The notes beneath the pieces were generated by a model. That model made no database searches and was not told the origin of the DNA. It saw only the letters and a list, made by a program, of their open reading frames with translations. The translations under genes and the position numbers were made by a program. From CBFGTV01 sp965652145 (GTDB taxonomy: Bacteria; Bacillota; Clostridia; Peptostreptococcales; Natronincolaceae): 45,111 nt of DNA. Positions 1 to 7,906 of the stretch are shown here, piece after piece. Every line of letters starts with the position of its first letter. Position 1 is the first letter of the stretch. The DNA lies in NCBI GenBank assembly GCA_965652145.1, contig CBFGTV010000025.1, forward strand, positions 1 through 45,111, in the 5' to 3' direction.

Positions 1-77
1 AGAAGTCAGCAGAGGTCATATTAGCTAAAGAGTCATGAATCTTTAGTGAAGGACTGAACATTAGGAGGTTTTCAACT

Positions 78-1493
78 TTGAATAACTTAGAACAATTACA
101 GAGAAAGCAGACAACTAAATATTTAGGTCGCCTTGAGGAAGTAGAAGTGGAACTTCGAGGTAGTCAAGGGACGCTGAGTAATGTTCTTGGAAACTCAAAG
201 AGAGAAAGAGAAAACGGTGAACTAACTGATACTAGTAACCTACTCGATAAAATCCTAGCCAGAGATAATATGTTGAAGGCTATGAAGCGAGTAATTGCTA
301 ATAAAGGAAGTTATGGAGTTGATGGCATGGGATACGATGAACTTCGTGGATTTGTTATCAATAACTGGTTGAAAGTAAAGGCAAAGTTACTAGAAGGAAA
401 GTATATTCCATCCCCCGTTAGGAGAGTAGAAATACCAAAGCCTGATGGGGGAGTAAGACTACTAGGAATACCAACTGTGCTAGACCGAATGATTCAACAG
501 GCGATAGCACAGGAACTAAACAAAATCTATGAACCAACCTTCTCAAATAGTAGTTATGGTTTCAGACCCAAGAGAAAGGCTCAGATGGCAATTTTAAGGG
601 CAAAAGAATACATCAACAATGGGAATCGCTGGGTTGTAGATATGGACTTAGAGAAGTTCTTTGATAAGGTAAATCACGACATACTGATGGGGCGTTTATC
701 TAGGAAAATAAAAGATAAAAGAGTCCTCAGTCTAATAAGAAAATACCTACAAAGTGGCATTATGATAAATGGTTTAAAGGTGAATAGTGAGGAAGGAACA
801 CCTCAAGGTGGACCCCTTAGCCCCTTGTTATCAAATATTATGCTTGATGAAGTAGATAAAGAATTAGAACGTCGTGGTCACAAGTTCTGTCGATTTGCTG
901 ATGATTGTAATATTTATGTCAAAAACAAAAAGGCAGGATTACGAGTCATGGAAAGTATGACGAGATTACTAGAAAAGAAACTGAAACTTAAAGTCAATAA
1001 AAAAAAGAGTAAGGTAGACCTGGTGACTAAAAGAAAATTTCTAGGGTTTTCATTTTACTTTGGCAGAAACGGGATCCAAGTAAGAATACATGAGAAATCA
1101 TATAGCAAATTTAAGGATAAGATTAGAGAAATAACAAACCGAAATAAAGGGATTAGTATGGAATATCGCCTTAAAAGACTAAATGAGATTACAGTTGCTT
1201 GGATTAACTACTTTGGAATCGCGAAAGCGAAGGCAAGAATCAAGAATCTTGAGGAGTGGTTAAGAAGAAGACTTAGGGCATGTATATGGAAGCAATGGAA
1301 GAAGATTAAGACTAAGTTTATTAATCTTAAGAAACTAGGGATTGATAAATATAAGGCTTGGGAATATGCAAACACTAGAAAAGGCTATTGGAGAATATCC
1401 AAAAGCCCTATTCTAGCAAGAAGCCTTACTAATGCCTACCTAGAGAAACTAGGCTATAAAAGTATTAGTAAGAGATATCAGCTAATACATTAG
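78..1493 (+). CDS. ltrA: Group II intron reverse transcriptase/maturase (LtrA-like)
   Basis: Multifunctional intron protein that helps splicing and copies intron RNA into DNA at a target. The reverse transcriptase domain spans about residues 90-325. It shows the IPKPDGG block (119-125), the YGFRP block (160-164), the first catalytic aspartates in DMDLEKFFDKV (188-198), the TPQGGPLSPLLSN block (241-253) and FADD (273-276) as the YADD-type active site. The maturase (X) domain follows at about 350-415. No C-terminal HNH endonuclease is visible, so target priming would probably rely on nicks or replication forks. The start is TTG at 78, with AGGAGG at 63-68. No frameshift or stop is seen, so the protein looks intact. 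Confidence 0.93.
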   Translation: MNNLEQLQRKQTTKYLGRLEEVEVELRGSQGTLSNVLGNSKRERENGELTDTSNLLDKILARDNMLKAMKRVIANKGSYGVDGMGYDELRGFVINNWLKVKAKLLEGKYIPSPVRRVEIPKPDGGVRLLGIPTVLDRMIQQAIAQELNKIYEPTFSNSSYGFRPKRKAQMAILRAKEYINNGNRWVVDMDLEKFFDKVNHDILMGRLSRKIKDKRVLSLIRKYLQSGIMINGLKVNSEEGTPQGGPLSPLLSNIMLDEVDKELERRGHKFCRFADDCNIYVKNKKAGLRVMESMTRLLEKKLKLKVNKKKSKVDLVTKRKFLGFSFYFGRNGIQVRIHEKSYSKFKDKIREITNRNKGISMEYRLKRLNEITVAWINYFGIAKAKARIKNLEEWLRRRLRACIWKQWKKIKTKFINLKKLGIDKYKAWEYANTRKGYWRISKSPILARSLTNAYLEKLGYKSISKRYQLIH

Positions 1494-1501
1494 TTCCTAA
1501 T

Positions 1502-1579
1502 GAACCGCCAAGTACCGAACGGTATGCTTGGTGGTGTGAGAGGTCGGTAGATAAAATAATTATCTACCTCCTACTCGAT
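1502..1579 (+). ncRNA. Group II intron domains V and VI
   Basis: Domain V is a 34-nt hairpin at about 1502-1535: a nine-pair lower stem (ACCGCCAAG with CUUGGUGGU), a two-nucleotide UG bulge, and UACC/GGUA closing the loop. Domain VI follows at about 1538-1576 with a long GGTAGATAA/TTATCTACC stem. An unpaired adenosine near 1573, between CCU and CUC, is the likely branch point. The last bases, CGAT, give the expected AY intron end at 1578-1579. Confidence 0.85.
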
Positions 1580-1612
1580 TGTATTTATATTGCTTCCCCC
1601 TAGGACGGAGTA

Positions 1613-2650
1613 CTAGCCTTGATTATTTAATATTCCCCTGATGAGATGATTGATAAATTCAATCAGAAAGCTATGATTTTCTTCCTTGGTCACACTTACC
1701 TCCATCATACCTTCATAAATAACATCCCTGGCAATGGAAGAAGAAGTCAGTTCCTCAAAATTAAAGGGAAAGGTCTTAAAATCCAGGCAATAGATTTTTT
1801 CCTTTGTGGGTAGCTTAAAATGCTCTAAGGGAAGCTCCAGTGTAAAGCTGCCCGAAACCGGAGACCATTGAAAATGGTACTGGGATGTATAGTGAATTTC
1901 TTCAGGCAGATCCTTAACAGTACTGGTTCGACCCTTAAGGTATAGTGTGTTCTTTTTGATGGTGACATCCTCTGGATAATACAATAAATCTATTTTTTTA
2001 CCAGAATAGCTAATTGAATAGCAGGTTTTAGACAACAGTAAAAAGGATGGAGGAAAATACTCTATGATATGGGTTACCTTTAAAAGATAGAAAATATCCT
2101 CAAAATTATGCAGCAGAATTGTCTTTTCCAGGCTGGGGGAAGGCTCTTGCTGATATTGTAAATAAAGATCAACACTTTCCTTACCGCTGATAGTGTCTCG
2201 TCTGTTGATTCCTAAAAACTTTTCAACGGTTTTAAGTTTCAAATTTTCCAGAGAAAGAGATCGGCGGTAGCGCTTGATTAATTGCAGCAGGTCTAAATGC
2301 TTAATATCGTTAAAGGGCCATTGAATTCCGTACTTTTTAAATCTTTCCTTCAGAAAGGGAACGTCAAAGGATGCCCCATTATAGGTAATGGTATAGGGAA
2401 TCTCCCGGGATGCTTCCAGGAAAGCAGACAAAACCTGTTTTTCTTCCCTGACGTTTTCAGCCAGAAATTGCTTAACAACGATATCTTCTTCTTCTATGTA
2501 TAACAGGCCGATTAGAATAACATGATGATATCGGTGACTTAGGCCTGTTGTTTCTATATCAACAATACAGAATTTCTCTGAAAGAAATAAATGATTCAGA
2601 CTGGAAGGTAAGGCTTGATTGTTTTCAAGGCGACGATAGATCGTTTTCAT
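1613..2650 (-). CDS. YprB-like RNase H-fold 3'-5' exonuclease
   Basis: Predicted DEDD-type exonuclease with the ribonuclease H fold of the YprB family; the natural substrate is not established. The catalytic acidic positions are visible: DIETTG (D31, E33), NGASFD (D96), LDLLQL (D120) and HNFEDI (H181-D185). The C-terminal 150 residues are a poorly conserved tail with no recognised domain. The ATG at 2650 has AAGGAGG seven bases upstream. The gene is transcribed alone, away from the S-layer gene. No convincing terminator separates its stop codon from the oppositely oriented intron. The exonuclease fold is secure; the biological role is inferred only from family membership. Confidence 0.82.
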   Translation of the reverse strand: MKTIYRRLENNQALPSSLNHLFLSEKFCIVDIETTGLSHRYHHVILIGLLYIEEEDIVVKQFLAENVREEKQVLSAFLEASREIPYTITYNGASFDVPFLKERFKKYGIQWPFNDIKHLDLLQLIKRYRRSLSLENLKLKTVEKFLGINRRDTISGKESVDLYLQYQQEPSPSLEKTILLHNFEDIFYLLKVTHIIEYFPPSFLLLSKTCYSISYSGKKIDLLYYPEDVTIKKNTLYLKGRTSTVKDLPEEIHYTSQYHFQWSPVSGSFTLELPLEHFKLPTKEKIYCLDFKTFPFNFEELTSSSIARDVIYEGMMEVSVTKEENHSFLIEFINHLIRGILNNQG

Positions 2651-2760
2651 AACTGCCTCCTTAGATGGTAAAATTTAAGCAAGTCTATTTTAACATATTT
2701 TGCAACTTATTAGAATATTTGTCGTCTTATAAATAGACTAGCGTATTAGCGGAAAAATGT

Positions 2761-2790
2761 TTGATGAAACGATAAAATGGGGTATATAAT
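2761..2790 (+). promoter_or_regulatory. Probable sigma-A promoter for the S-layer gene
   Basis: TTGATG at 2761-2766 and TATAAT at 2785-2790 are separated by 18 bases. The predicted start near 2797 leaves an AT-rich leader of about 100 nt before the ATG at 2899. Confidence 0.55.
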
Positions 2791-2898
2791 TATAAAATGA
2801 TATAAGATGTTATAGAAATGTAAAATTATATATCGTGGCTTTATGATACGATGAATAATAAGGAAATAAAAAGAAATATTTGGGGGGGCGGTACATAC

Positions 2899-4305
2899 AT
2901 GAAGAAAATAAAGGGAATTGTGATTTTATCAGTGATACTGTTAATCGGTGCTGGCGCTAGCTTTTCCTATGCCCTAAATGATATTGAAGGCCACTGGGGG
3001 CAGAGTTATATCAAATGGGCGGCTGATGAAATGGGTATAATCAAAGAATATGAAGGTGGTGCCTTTAGGCCAGACCAGGCTATGACTCGAGGGGATTACA
3101 TCATAGGACTTAATCATTTACTTCATCAAAGTAAGGTTTATGAAAAAGTAGATTTTATCCTTTATAACGACACAATTCCTTATCAGGATATAGATCGGCA
3201 GTCAGAGCTTTACTACAGCCTGCATGAGCTTAACATCTACATAAAATATTACAGCAATACGGAATTGAGCCTGGAGGATATTTTCAAGGGAGCCCAACTA
3301 CAACCCCAAAGGGCCATTAATCGTTACGAAGCAGCTTTGCTGGCCAGGGCTGTGACGACGCCACCTATTGAAATGAAGAATCTTCGGTTCCATGATGTGG
3401 CTACCAGCCTACCCTATTATCAAGAACTGATGGAGCTGGTGAGTAATGGCATAATACAGGGCTATGGAGATCAAACCTTTAGACCCCACAGGCAGGTTAC
3501 AAGGGCGGAAGCCGCAGTAATTCTGAGTCGAGTCAATAAAGATTTTCAGTATCTGCTTGAAGATTTGACCTTTAAGCCAATTACATTCAATAATTTTGGA
3601 AAACAGCAGCCTACCTTTACGTTAGCAAAGGGAAGTCAAAAGGCAGATAGACAAAATCAACAATTTATAAAGGCCATCAGCTCCCTGGAATATATGTCAT
3701 TTATTGGATACATACCCCATAATGAAGCCCATTTATATGACAGTAATCCTATTGAAACCCTATGGCAATTAAAAAACGAAGACTATGACAATGTAGTGGG
3801 AAATAACTATTATTTAATTGTTTACGATAAAAATACAGGTAATATAAGAAAAATCGAACTTATTCAAGAAGCCATGCAGCACCTTCTCGCCAGAAAAAAT
3901 GAAACTGTTGAAGGCTTAGACCTGTTCTTAAAGGAGGCTGCCAAGCTAATACCCGGACAAGAGGTGCTGAAGTTTGCCAGTGAGCTTAATAGAAGCACCA
4001 CAAATAAAGACACAAAGTTAGTCACGGGAGTTTTTACGGCGGAGGAGTCTATAAAAAACAGAAATATTCAACAGGCAAGGGAGGCTTATCGACAACTATT
4101 GTCAATGGATATTTCGGAAAAGATAAAGCAACAGCTAATTCGTAATTACAGCTACTTACTGCAGCAGTACAGTGGTACAGCCTCAGCCATCAATGAATTA
4201 AAGGAGCTTAATTCTGAATTCAATAAAGATAGCAGCTATAAAAACAGCGAAACCCAACAATTAATTACAGGTCTCTTAAAAAAGCTGCTGGCAGAAAAAC
4301 AATAA
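2899..4305 (+). CDS. Exported S-layer homology (SLH) domain protein
   Basis: Secreted surface protein expected to bind pyruvylated secondary cell-wall polymer through SLH repeats. The chosen ATG at 2899 follows a G-rich ribosome site at 2882-2890; a frame extension to 2851 has no such site. The first 25 residues form a classic signal peptide (Lys-Lys, hydrophobic core, SYA cleavage). Three SLH repeats follow: one beginning DIEGHWG with RPDQAMTRGD, one weaker (YQDIDRQ, PQRAINRYEAALLA), and one beginning FHDVATS with GDQTFRPHRQVTRAEA. The C-terminal half (about 230 residues, rich in Lys, Gln and Asn) matches no domain I recognise. The gene is single, followed by its own terminator. The specific function of the C-terminal region is unknown. 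Confidence 0.85.
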   Translation: MKKIKGIVILSVILLIGAGASFSYALNDIEGHWGQSYIKWAADEMGIIKEYEGGAFRPDQAMTRGDYIIGLNHLLHQSKVYEKVDFILYNDTIPYQDIDRQSELYYSLHELNIYIKYYSNTELSLEDIFKGAQLQPQRAINRYEAALLARAVTTPPIEMKNLRFHDVATSLPYYQELMELVSNGIIQGYGDQTFRPHRQVTRAEAAVILSRVNKDFQYLLEDLTFKPITFNNFGKQQPTFTLAKGSQKADRQNQQFIKAISSLEYMSFIGYIPHNEAHLYDSNPIETLWQLKNEDYDNVVGNNYYLIVYDKNTGNIRKIELIQEAMQHLLARKNETVEGLDLFLKEAAKLIPGQEVLKFASELNRSTTNKDTKLVTGVFTAEESIKNRNIQQAREAYRQLLSMDISEKIKQQLIRNYSYLLQQYSGTASAINELKELNSEFNKDSSYKNSETQQLITGLLKKLLAEKQ

Positions 4306-4316
4306 TACTATTTTAG

Positions 4317-4354
4317 AGGATGGTTTCTTATAGAGAAACGATCCTTTTTATTTT
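4317..4354 (+). terminator. Rho-independent terminator after the SLH gene
   Basis: A 12-bp stem with one mismatch (AGGATGGTTTCT / AGAAACGATCCT), a five-base loop, then TTTTTATTTT. Confidence 0.85.
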
Positions 4355-4361
4355 AAGATTT

Positions 4362-4387
4362 GTTTATCATGGTTAGATATGATAAAC
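4362..4387. repeat. Inverted repeat upstream of the helicase gene
   Basis: GTTTATCAT and ATGATAAAC form perfect 9-bp arms around 8 bases. The repeat sits just after the SLH terminator and about 60 nt before the helicase start. It could be an operator; the stem is too AT-rich to be a good terminator. Confidence 0.5.
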
Positions 4388-4447
4388 TTTTAAAATGAAA
4401 AGAAACACTAAAAGAAGAATGATTATGTATAGATGTAGGGGTGTAGC

Positions 4448-6484
4448 ATGGAAAAGTATCTTAATAGACTGAATGAACAGCAAAAAAAGGCAGTACTCCA
4501 TGGGCAGGGACCATGTATGGTTTATGCCGGGCCTGGTTCCGGCAAGACCACCGTTATAACCTATCGAATTAAGCACTTAATTAAGGCCTGCCGGGTTAAT
4601 CCAAATCATATACTGGTTATTACCTTTACCAAGGCTGCAGCAGAGGAAATGAAGCAAAGATTTTACTGCCTGGTTAAGGATGAAATACCTGGGGCTGGCA
4701 GGGTACATTTTGGAACCTTCCACTCGGTTTTTTTTCGCATCATCAGAAGTCATTGGGGGTATGGCTTAGGGCAAATACTTGATGAAGGAGAAAAATACAC
4801 CGTAATTAAAAATATAGCCAAAACCTTGATGATAGACTATGCAGATGATGATGAGCTAATTAAAGAGCTGCTGTTGGAAATGGCCCTTTATTATAGCAAT
4901 TATACAGGCAGGCAAAATTTCACCTCCCAATGTATTTTAACAAAGGATTTTTTGCGCTTAATTGATTGCTATGAAAATTATAAAAATGACCATCAAAAAA
5001 TTGACTTTGATGATATGCTTATCAAATGCTATCGGCTCTTAAATGAAAATCCCAAGGTCCTTAAGCTTTTAAGAAATCAATTCCAATATATATTAATAGA
5101 TGAATTTCAAGATATTAATCAAATTCAATTTGAAATTATCAAGCTATTAAGTGCTCCTCAATACAATCTATTTGTGGTGGGAGATGATGATCAGTCCATC
5201 TATAGCTTTCGGGGCGGAAGACCTGATTTTATTTTAGATTTTGAAAAATATTTTCCCAACAGCAATAAAATCGTAATCGATGTTAATTATCGCTCCCAGG
5301 GAAACCTCATTAAGGGTGCCAACGCTTTAATAACCAATAACAAGGTACGAATTCCTAAAAACATTGTAGCCTACCATAGTCCGAAGGAAGAAATACGCTA
5401 CATGATACCTAAAAGCAGAGAGGAAGAAAATCGCCTTGTCAGCAGTTTAATAAAGGATTGGCATAGATCAGGGGTTAGCTATGGCGATATGGCAATTATT
5501 TATCGTACCAATATGCTGGGGGCAGCTATGGTTGGTGAATTGCTGGAAAATCAGATTCCCTTTTATTGTAAGGACCAAATTTACAATATTTATGAACACT
5601 GGGCCGCCAGGGATCTATTAACCTATTTGAATCTTGGCCAAAATCCGATGGATAGCCGAGGTATGGCTTCCATCATTAACCGCCCAACCCGTTATATATC
5701 GAAAAAGGCCATGGAGGCCGCCTTGAACTATCATAAGGATTTTATTACCGCCTTAAAGGTTAAGGGGGAACTGAAGTCTTATCAGACCAAACATTTAGAC
5801 CAACTCCAGCTGGATTTAAAAAATATAGGAAATTTAAGCACCCATCAGGCCATCGGTTATATTCGTAGACAGGTGGGCTATGATCAATACATAGAAAACT
5901 ATTGCGTAGAAAAGAAAATCTCCAGTAATGGCATCTTTGAAATCCTTGATGAGGTGGAGGAATCCAGTGCAAAATTTTCAGAGCAAGGTGCCTTCCTACA
6001 ATATATTAGCAATTTTAAAGCCCAGATCAAACAGCATAAAAACAAAATAAAAAATCAAGACGAAGTTAATTTATTGACTATGCACGGGGCCAAGGGGCTG
6101 GAATTTAAAATCGTTTTTATTATAGGCGCTATCGAGGGAATTGTACCCCATAACAAGGTGCTAGAGACAGAGGAAGCCATAGAGGAGGAACGAAGGCTGT
6201 TTTATGTTGCCATTACCAGGGCAAAGGAAAATCTTTATGTTTCTTCACCCCAATTTCGCTACGATAAAAGAGCAGAGACATCACGATTTGTTGACGAAAT
6301 GAAGCAGTTGACCCCTGTGAAGGATGGATTGACTATAGGAAAAGCCATTTATCATCGGCTCTTTGGAAAGGGCTTGATTGAAGGAATAACCGATAAGATT
6401 GTCAAGATACGCTTCTTAAACAGTAATCAAATTAAGGATTTTGATCTTCAGACCTGTATTAGAAACAGGATTTTACAGCAATAA
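4448..6484 (+). CDS. UvrD/PcrA-like superfamily 1A DNA helicase
   Basis: ATP-driven 3'-5' DNA helicase of the UvrD/Rep/PcrA group, expected in repair or replication restart. The motifs appear in order: Walker A AGPGSGKTT (27-35), VITFTKAAAEEM (motif Ia, near 57-68), GTFHSVFFR (near 89-97), Walker B LIDEFQD (216-222), GDDDQSIYSFRG (245-256), VNYRSQ (motif IV region), TMHGAKGLEF (motif V) and FYVAITRAKENLY (motif VI). At 678 residues it is shorter than typical PcrA (about 720-750), mainly at the C-terminus, so it may not be the housekeeping PcrA. It stands alone between two terminators and converges on the asparaginase gene. The ATG at 4448 follows a GGGGTG-type site. Confidence 0.9.
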   Translation: MEKYLNRLNEQQKKAVLHGQGPCMVYAGPGSGKTTVITYRIKHLIKACRVNPNHILVITFTKAAAEEMKQRFYCLVKDEIPGAGRVHFGTFHSVFFRIIRSHWGYGLGQILDEGEKYTVIKNIAKTLMIDYADDDELIKELLLEMALYYSNYTGRQNFTSQCILTKDFLRLIDCYENYKNDHQKIDFDDMLIKCYRLLNENPKVLKLLRNQFQYILIDEFQDINQIQFEIIKLLSAPQYNLFVVGDDDQSIYSFRGGRPDFILDFEKYFPNSNKIVIDVNYRSQGNLIKGANALITNNKVRIPKNIVAYHSPKEEIRYMIPKSREEENRLVSSLIKDWHRSGVSYGDMAIIYRTNMLGAAMVGELLENQIPFYCKDQIYNIYEHWAARDLLTYLNLGQNPMDSRGMASIINRPTRYISKKAMEAALNYHKDFITALKVKGELKSYQTKHLDQLQLDLKNIGNLSTHQAIGYIRRQVGYDQYIENYCVEKKISSNGIFEILDEVEESSAKFSEQGAFLQYISNFKAQIKQHKNKIKNQDEVNLLTMHGAKGLEFKIVFIIGAIEGIVPHNKVLETEEAIEEERRLFYVAITRAKENLYVSSPQFRYDKRAETSRFVDEMKQLTPVKDGLTIGKAIYHRLFGKGLIEGITDKIVKIRFLNSNQIKDFDLQTCIRNRILQQ

Positions 6485-6523
6485 AAGCCAACCACAGGGC
6501 CAAATCTTCCTATGGTTGGCTTT
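6484..6523. terminator. Bidirectional terminator between helicase and asparaginase
   Basis: AAAGCCAACCA pairs with TGGTTGGCTTT across 18 bases. The stem lies directly between two convergent stop codons. Runs of T are short on both sides, so efficiency is uncertain. Confidence 0.6.
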
Positions 6524-6531
6524 CAATCGTA

Positions 6532-7524
6532 TTAATGATATTGCCGGCCTTCAATAATATCCCTTAGCTCCTTTGGGTCATCGGTGACACTAAGGGCCAG
6601 CATTAATTTGATTCTTAATTTTTGTCCGGGTAAATCGCCACCTAATATTACTCCAAGGTTGCGCAGATGTCTGCCGCCACCTTCATAGCCGTAGGAATCC
6701 AACACCCGGCCGGTGGGGCAGCGGGATGTAATGACAACAGCCACCTGCTTCTCCAAGGCATAGATAATTCCCTCCAACATGGTGGGAGGAACATTGCCCC
6801 GTCCCATGGCTTCAATTACAATCCCCTTTGAGCCGCGATCAACACAATATTTTATTAAGCTGGAATCCATCCCAGCAGCGCTTTTAATTAATTCTACTCT
6901 GGTTTCTAATTGATCAGTTACGATTTGCTGTCGATTGACAATGGCTCGGTGAAAGATAAGCTCATCATTATCAACAATACCCAGAGGGCCGAACTCCAAA
7001 GATTTAAAGGTATCTAGGCTTAAAGTATTAAATTTGGTCACCTCACTGGCGGCATTTACCTCGTTGTTCATTACTACCAAAACCCCTTTATTGACAGCAT
7101 GGGGAGAAATGGCAGTACACACTGCAGCGGCTAAATTACTGGGGCCGTCGTAGCCCAATTCAGAGCTGTTTCGCATGGCACCAACCACTACAATGGGCTT
7201 AGAAGACTGAATCGATAAATCCAAAAGGTAGGCGGTTTCTTCCAGGGTATCAGTGCCATGGGTAATGACAACGCCGGCAATATCGTAGCGATCCAGGGTT
7301 TCAACCACCAGGGCCCTAAGATTCAACATAAGGGTCAAATCCATTTGGGGTCCTGGGAGCTTTGAAAAATTAATGGTTTCTATTTCAGCATATCGATCAA
7401 TATTAGTCACCAATGATAATATTTCCTGACTGGAAAGAGAAGGAATTGCAGCACCAATCCTTGGATCAACCGACATGGAAATTGTACCACCTGTAAAAAT
7501 GACAGCTACTTTTGGTTTATTCAA
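6532..7524 (-). CDS. ansA: L-asparaginase
   Basis: Hydrolyses L-asparagine to aspartate and ammonia. Both asparaginase signatures are present: the first catalytic threonine in FTGGTIS (10-16) and THGTDTLEE (88-96) with the second threonine. The catalytic-lysine segment VTKFNT and a DGPSN motif also match. Length (330) and the lack of a signal peptide fit the cytoplasmic AnsA-type enzyme. The start is TTG at 7524, preceded by GGGAGG. A promoter at 7566-7594 (minus) lies immediately upstream. The divergent neighbour is a LUD-domain gene. The enzyme would feed aspartate to the lysine pathway found further along, but no direct regulatory link is seen. A glutaminase or archaeal GatD role is less likely because no GatD extension is present. 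Confidence 0.9.
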   Translation of the reverse strand: MNKPKVAVIFTGGTISMSVDPRIGAAIPSLSSQEILSLVTNIDRYAEIETINFSKLPGPQMDLTLMLNLRALVVETLDRYDIAGVVITHGTDTLEETAYLLDLSIQSSKPIVVVGAMRNSSELGYDGPSNLAAAVCTAISPHAVNKGVLVVMNNEVNAASEVTKFNTLSLDTFKSLEFGPLGIVDNDELIFHRAIVNRQQIVTDQLETRVELIKSAAGMDSSLIKYCVDRGSKGIVIEAMGRGNVPPTMLEGIIYALEKQVAVVITSRCPTGRVLDSYGYEGGGRHLRNLGVILGGDLPGQKLRIKLMLALSVTDDPKELRDIIEGRQYH

Positions 7525-7565
7525 TGCGATACCTCCCTCTATTTTTGTCTACGTCTGCAAGAATA

Positions 7566-7594
7566 ATTATATATGATGTGGGTGGGTTTGTGAA
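7566..7594 (-). promoter_or_regulatory. Probable promoter of the asparaginase gene
   Basis: Read on the minus strand: TTCACA (7594-7589), 17 bases, TATAAT (7571-7566). The predicted transcript starts near 7559, about 35 nt before the TTG start. Confidence 0.6.
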
Positions 7595-7658
7595 TGAAAA
7601 AATAAGAATATTGTACTAAGTTTAGGTTTAAGTTAAGGGAAGTAATGTAAAAAAGGGT

Positions 7659-7766
7659 AAAAAAAAACTGGGTCGTGGACCCAGGTTCACATTTATAAAA
7701 TGTGATTTTCAAAAGGGGTATTGGGAATAGAGATTATATAATCGAGGTTACCAGGGGGATAACCAC
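7659..7766 (-). ncRNA. Candidate small RNA with C-rich single-stranded regions
   Basis: On the minus strand a promoter (7773-7801) is followed after about 108 nt by a perfect terminator: CTGGGTC, a three-base loop, GACCCAG (7684-7668), then nine T (7667-7659). Between them are a 5-bp hairpin, GGUUA/UAACC (7764-7746), whose loop is UCCCCCUGG; a C-rich linker with CCCCUUUU (7718-7711); and a perfect 7-bp hairpin, CACAUUU/AAAUGUG (7704-7688). No reading frame or known RNA family is recognised. The asparaginase gene downstream has its own closer promoter, so an independent short transcript is more likely than a leader. Function is inference. Confidence 0.5.
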
Positions 7767-7772
7767 AAAAAA

Positions 7773-7801
7773 ATTATAACAAATCTCGACAAATAGTGCA
7801 A
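7773..7801 (-). promoter_or_regulatory. Probable promoter of the candidate small RNA
   Basis: Minus strand: TTGCAC (7801-7796), 17 bases, perfect TATAAT (7778-7773). The predicted start is the G at about 7766. Confidence 0.6.
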
Positions 7802-7832
7802 GGCTTTGACAGCAACTTTTTTTAAATTAATT

Positions 7833-7860
7833 TTGCGTTTGGAAATGATTGTTGTATAAT
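7833..7860 (+). promoter_or_regulatory. Probable promoter of the LUD-domain gene
   Basis: TTGCGT at 7833-7838, 16 bases, TATAAT at 7855-7860. The predicted transcript begins about 40 nt before the GTG start. Confidence 0.6.
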
Positions 7861-7906
7861 GTTATCATAATAGCAATTTTGATAATTTAAAAAAGGGGGT
7901 TTCAAA

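Larger units (their letters stand above)
1..1579 (+). mobile_element. Group II intron, 3' part (5' end outside window)
   Basis: A retroelement RNA that encodes its own reverse transcriptase in domain IV and ends in recognisable domains V and VI. The sequence just before the reading frame (about 1-60) resembles the conserved region that precedes intron ORFs. The 5' splice site and domains I-III lie left of the window, so the element is cut by the window and not shown to be truncated. The 3' boundary is placed at about 1579, after the domain VI branch-point adenosine near 1573. The intron lies 33 nt beyond the stop codon of the YprB-like gene and points toward it. Confidence 0.85.

Noticed and set aside
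1..1579. Insertion sequence or CRISPR-linked reverse transcriptase
   Set aside because: Domains V and VI and the maturase region show a group II intron; no transposase, inverted repeats, cas1 or repeats are seen.
2851..2898. N-terminal extension of the S-layer protein
   Set aside because: It would bury the signal peptide behind 16 charged residues and has no ribosome site; ATG 2899 has one.
7655..7766. Transcription attenuator or T-box leader of the asparaginase gene
   Set aside because: No T-box AGGGTGGNACCGCG element or known riboswitch core is present, and a better-placed promoter (7566-7594, minus) lies downstream of the terminator, so a separate small RNA is preferred.
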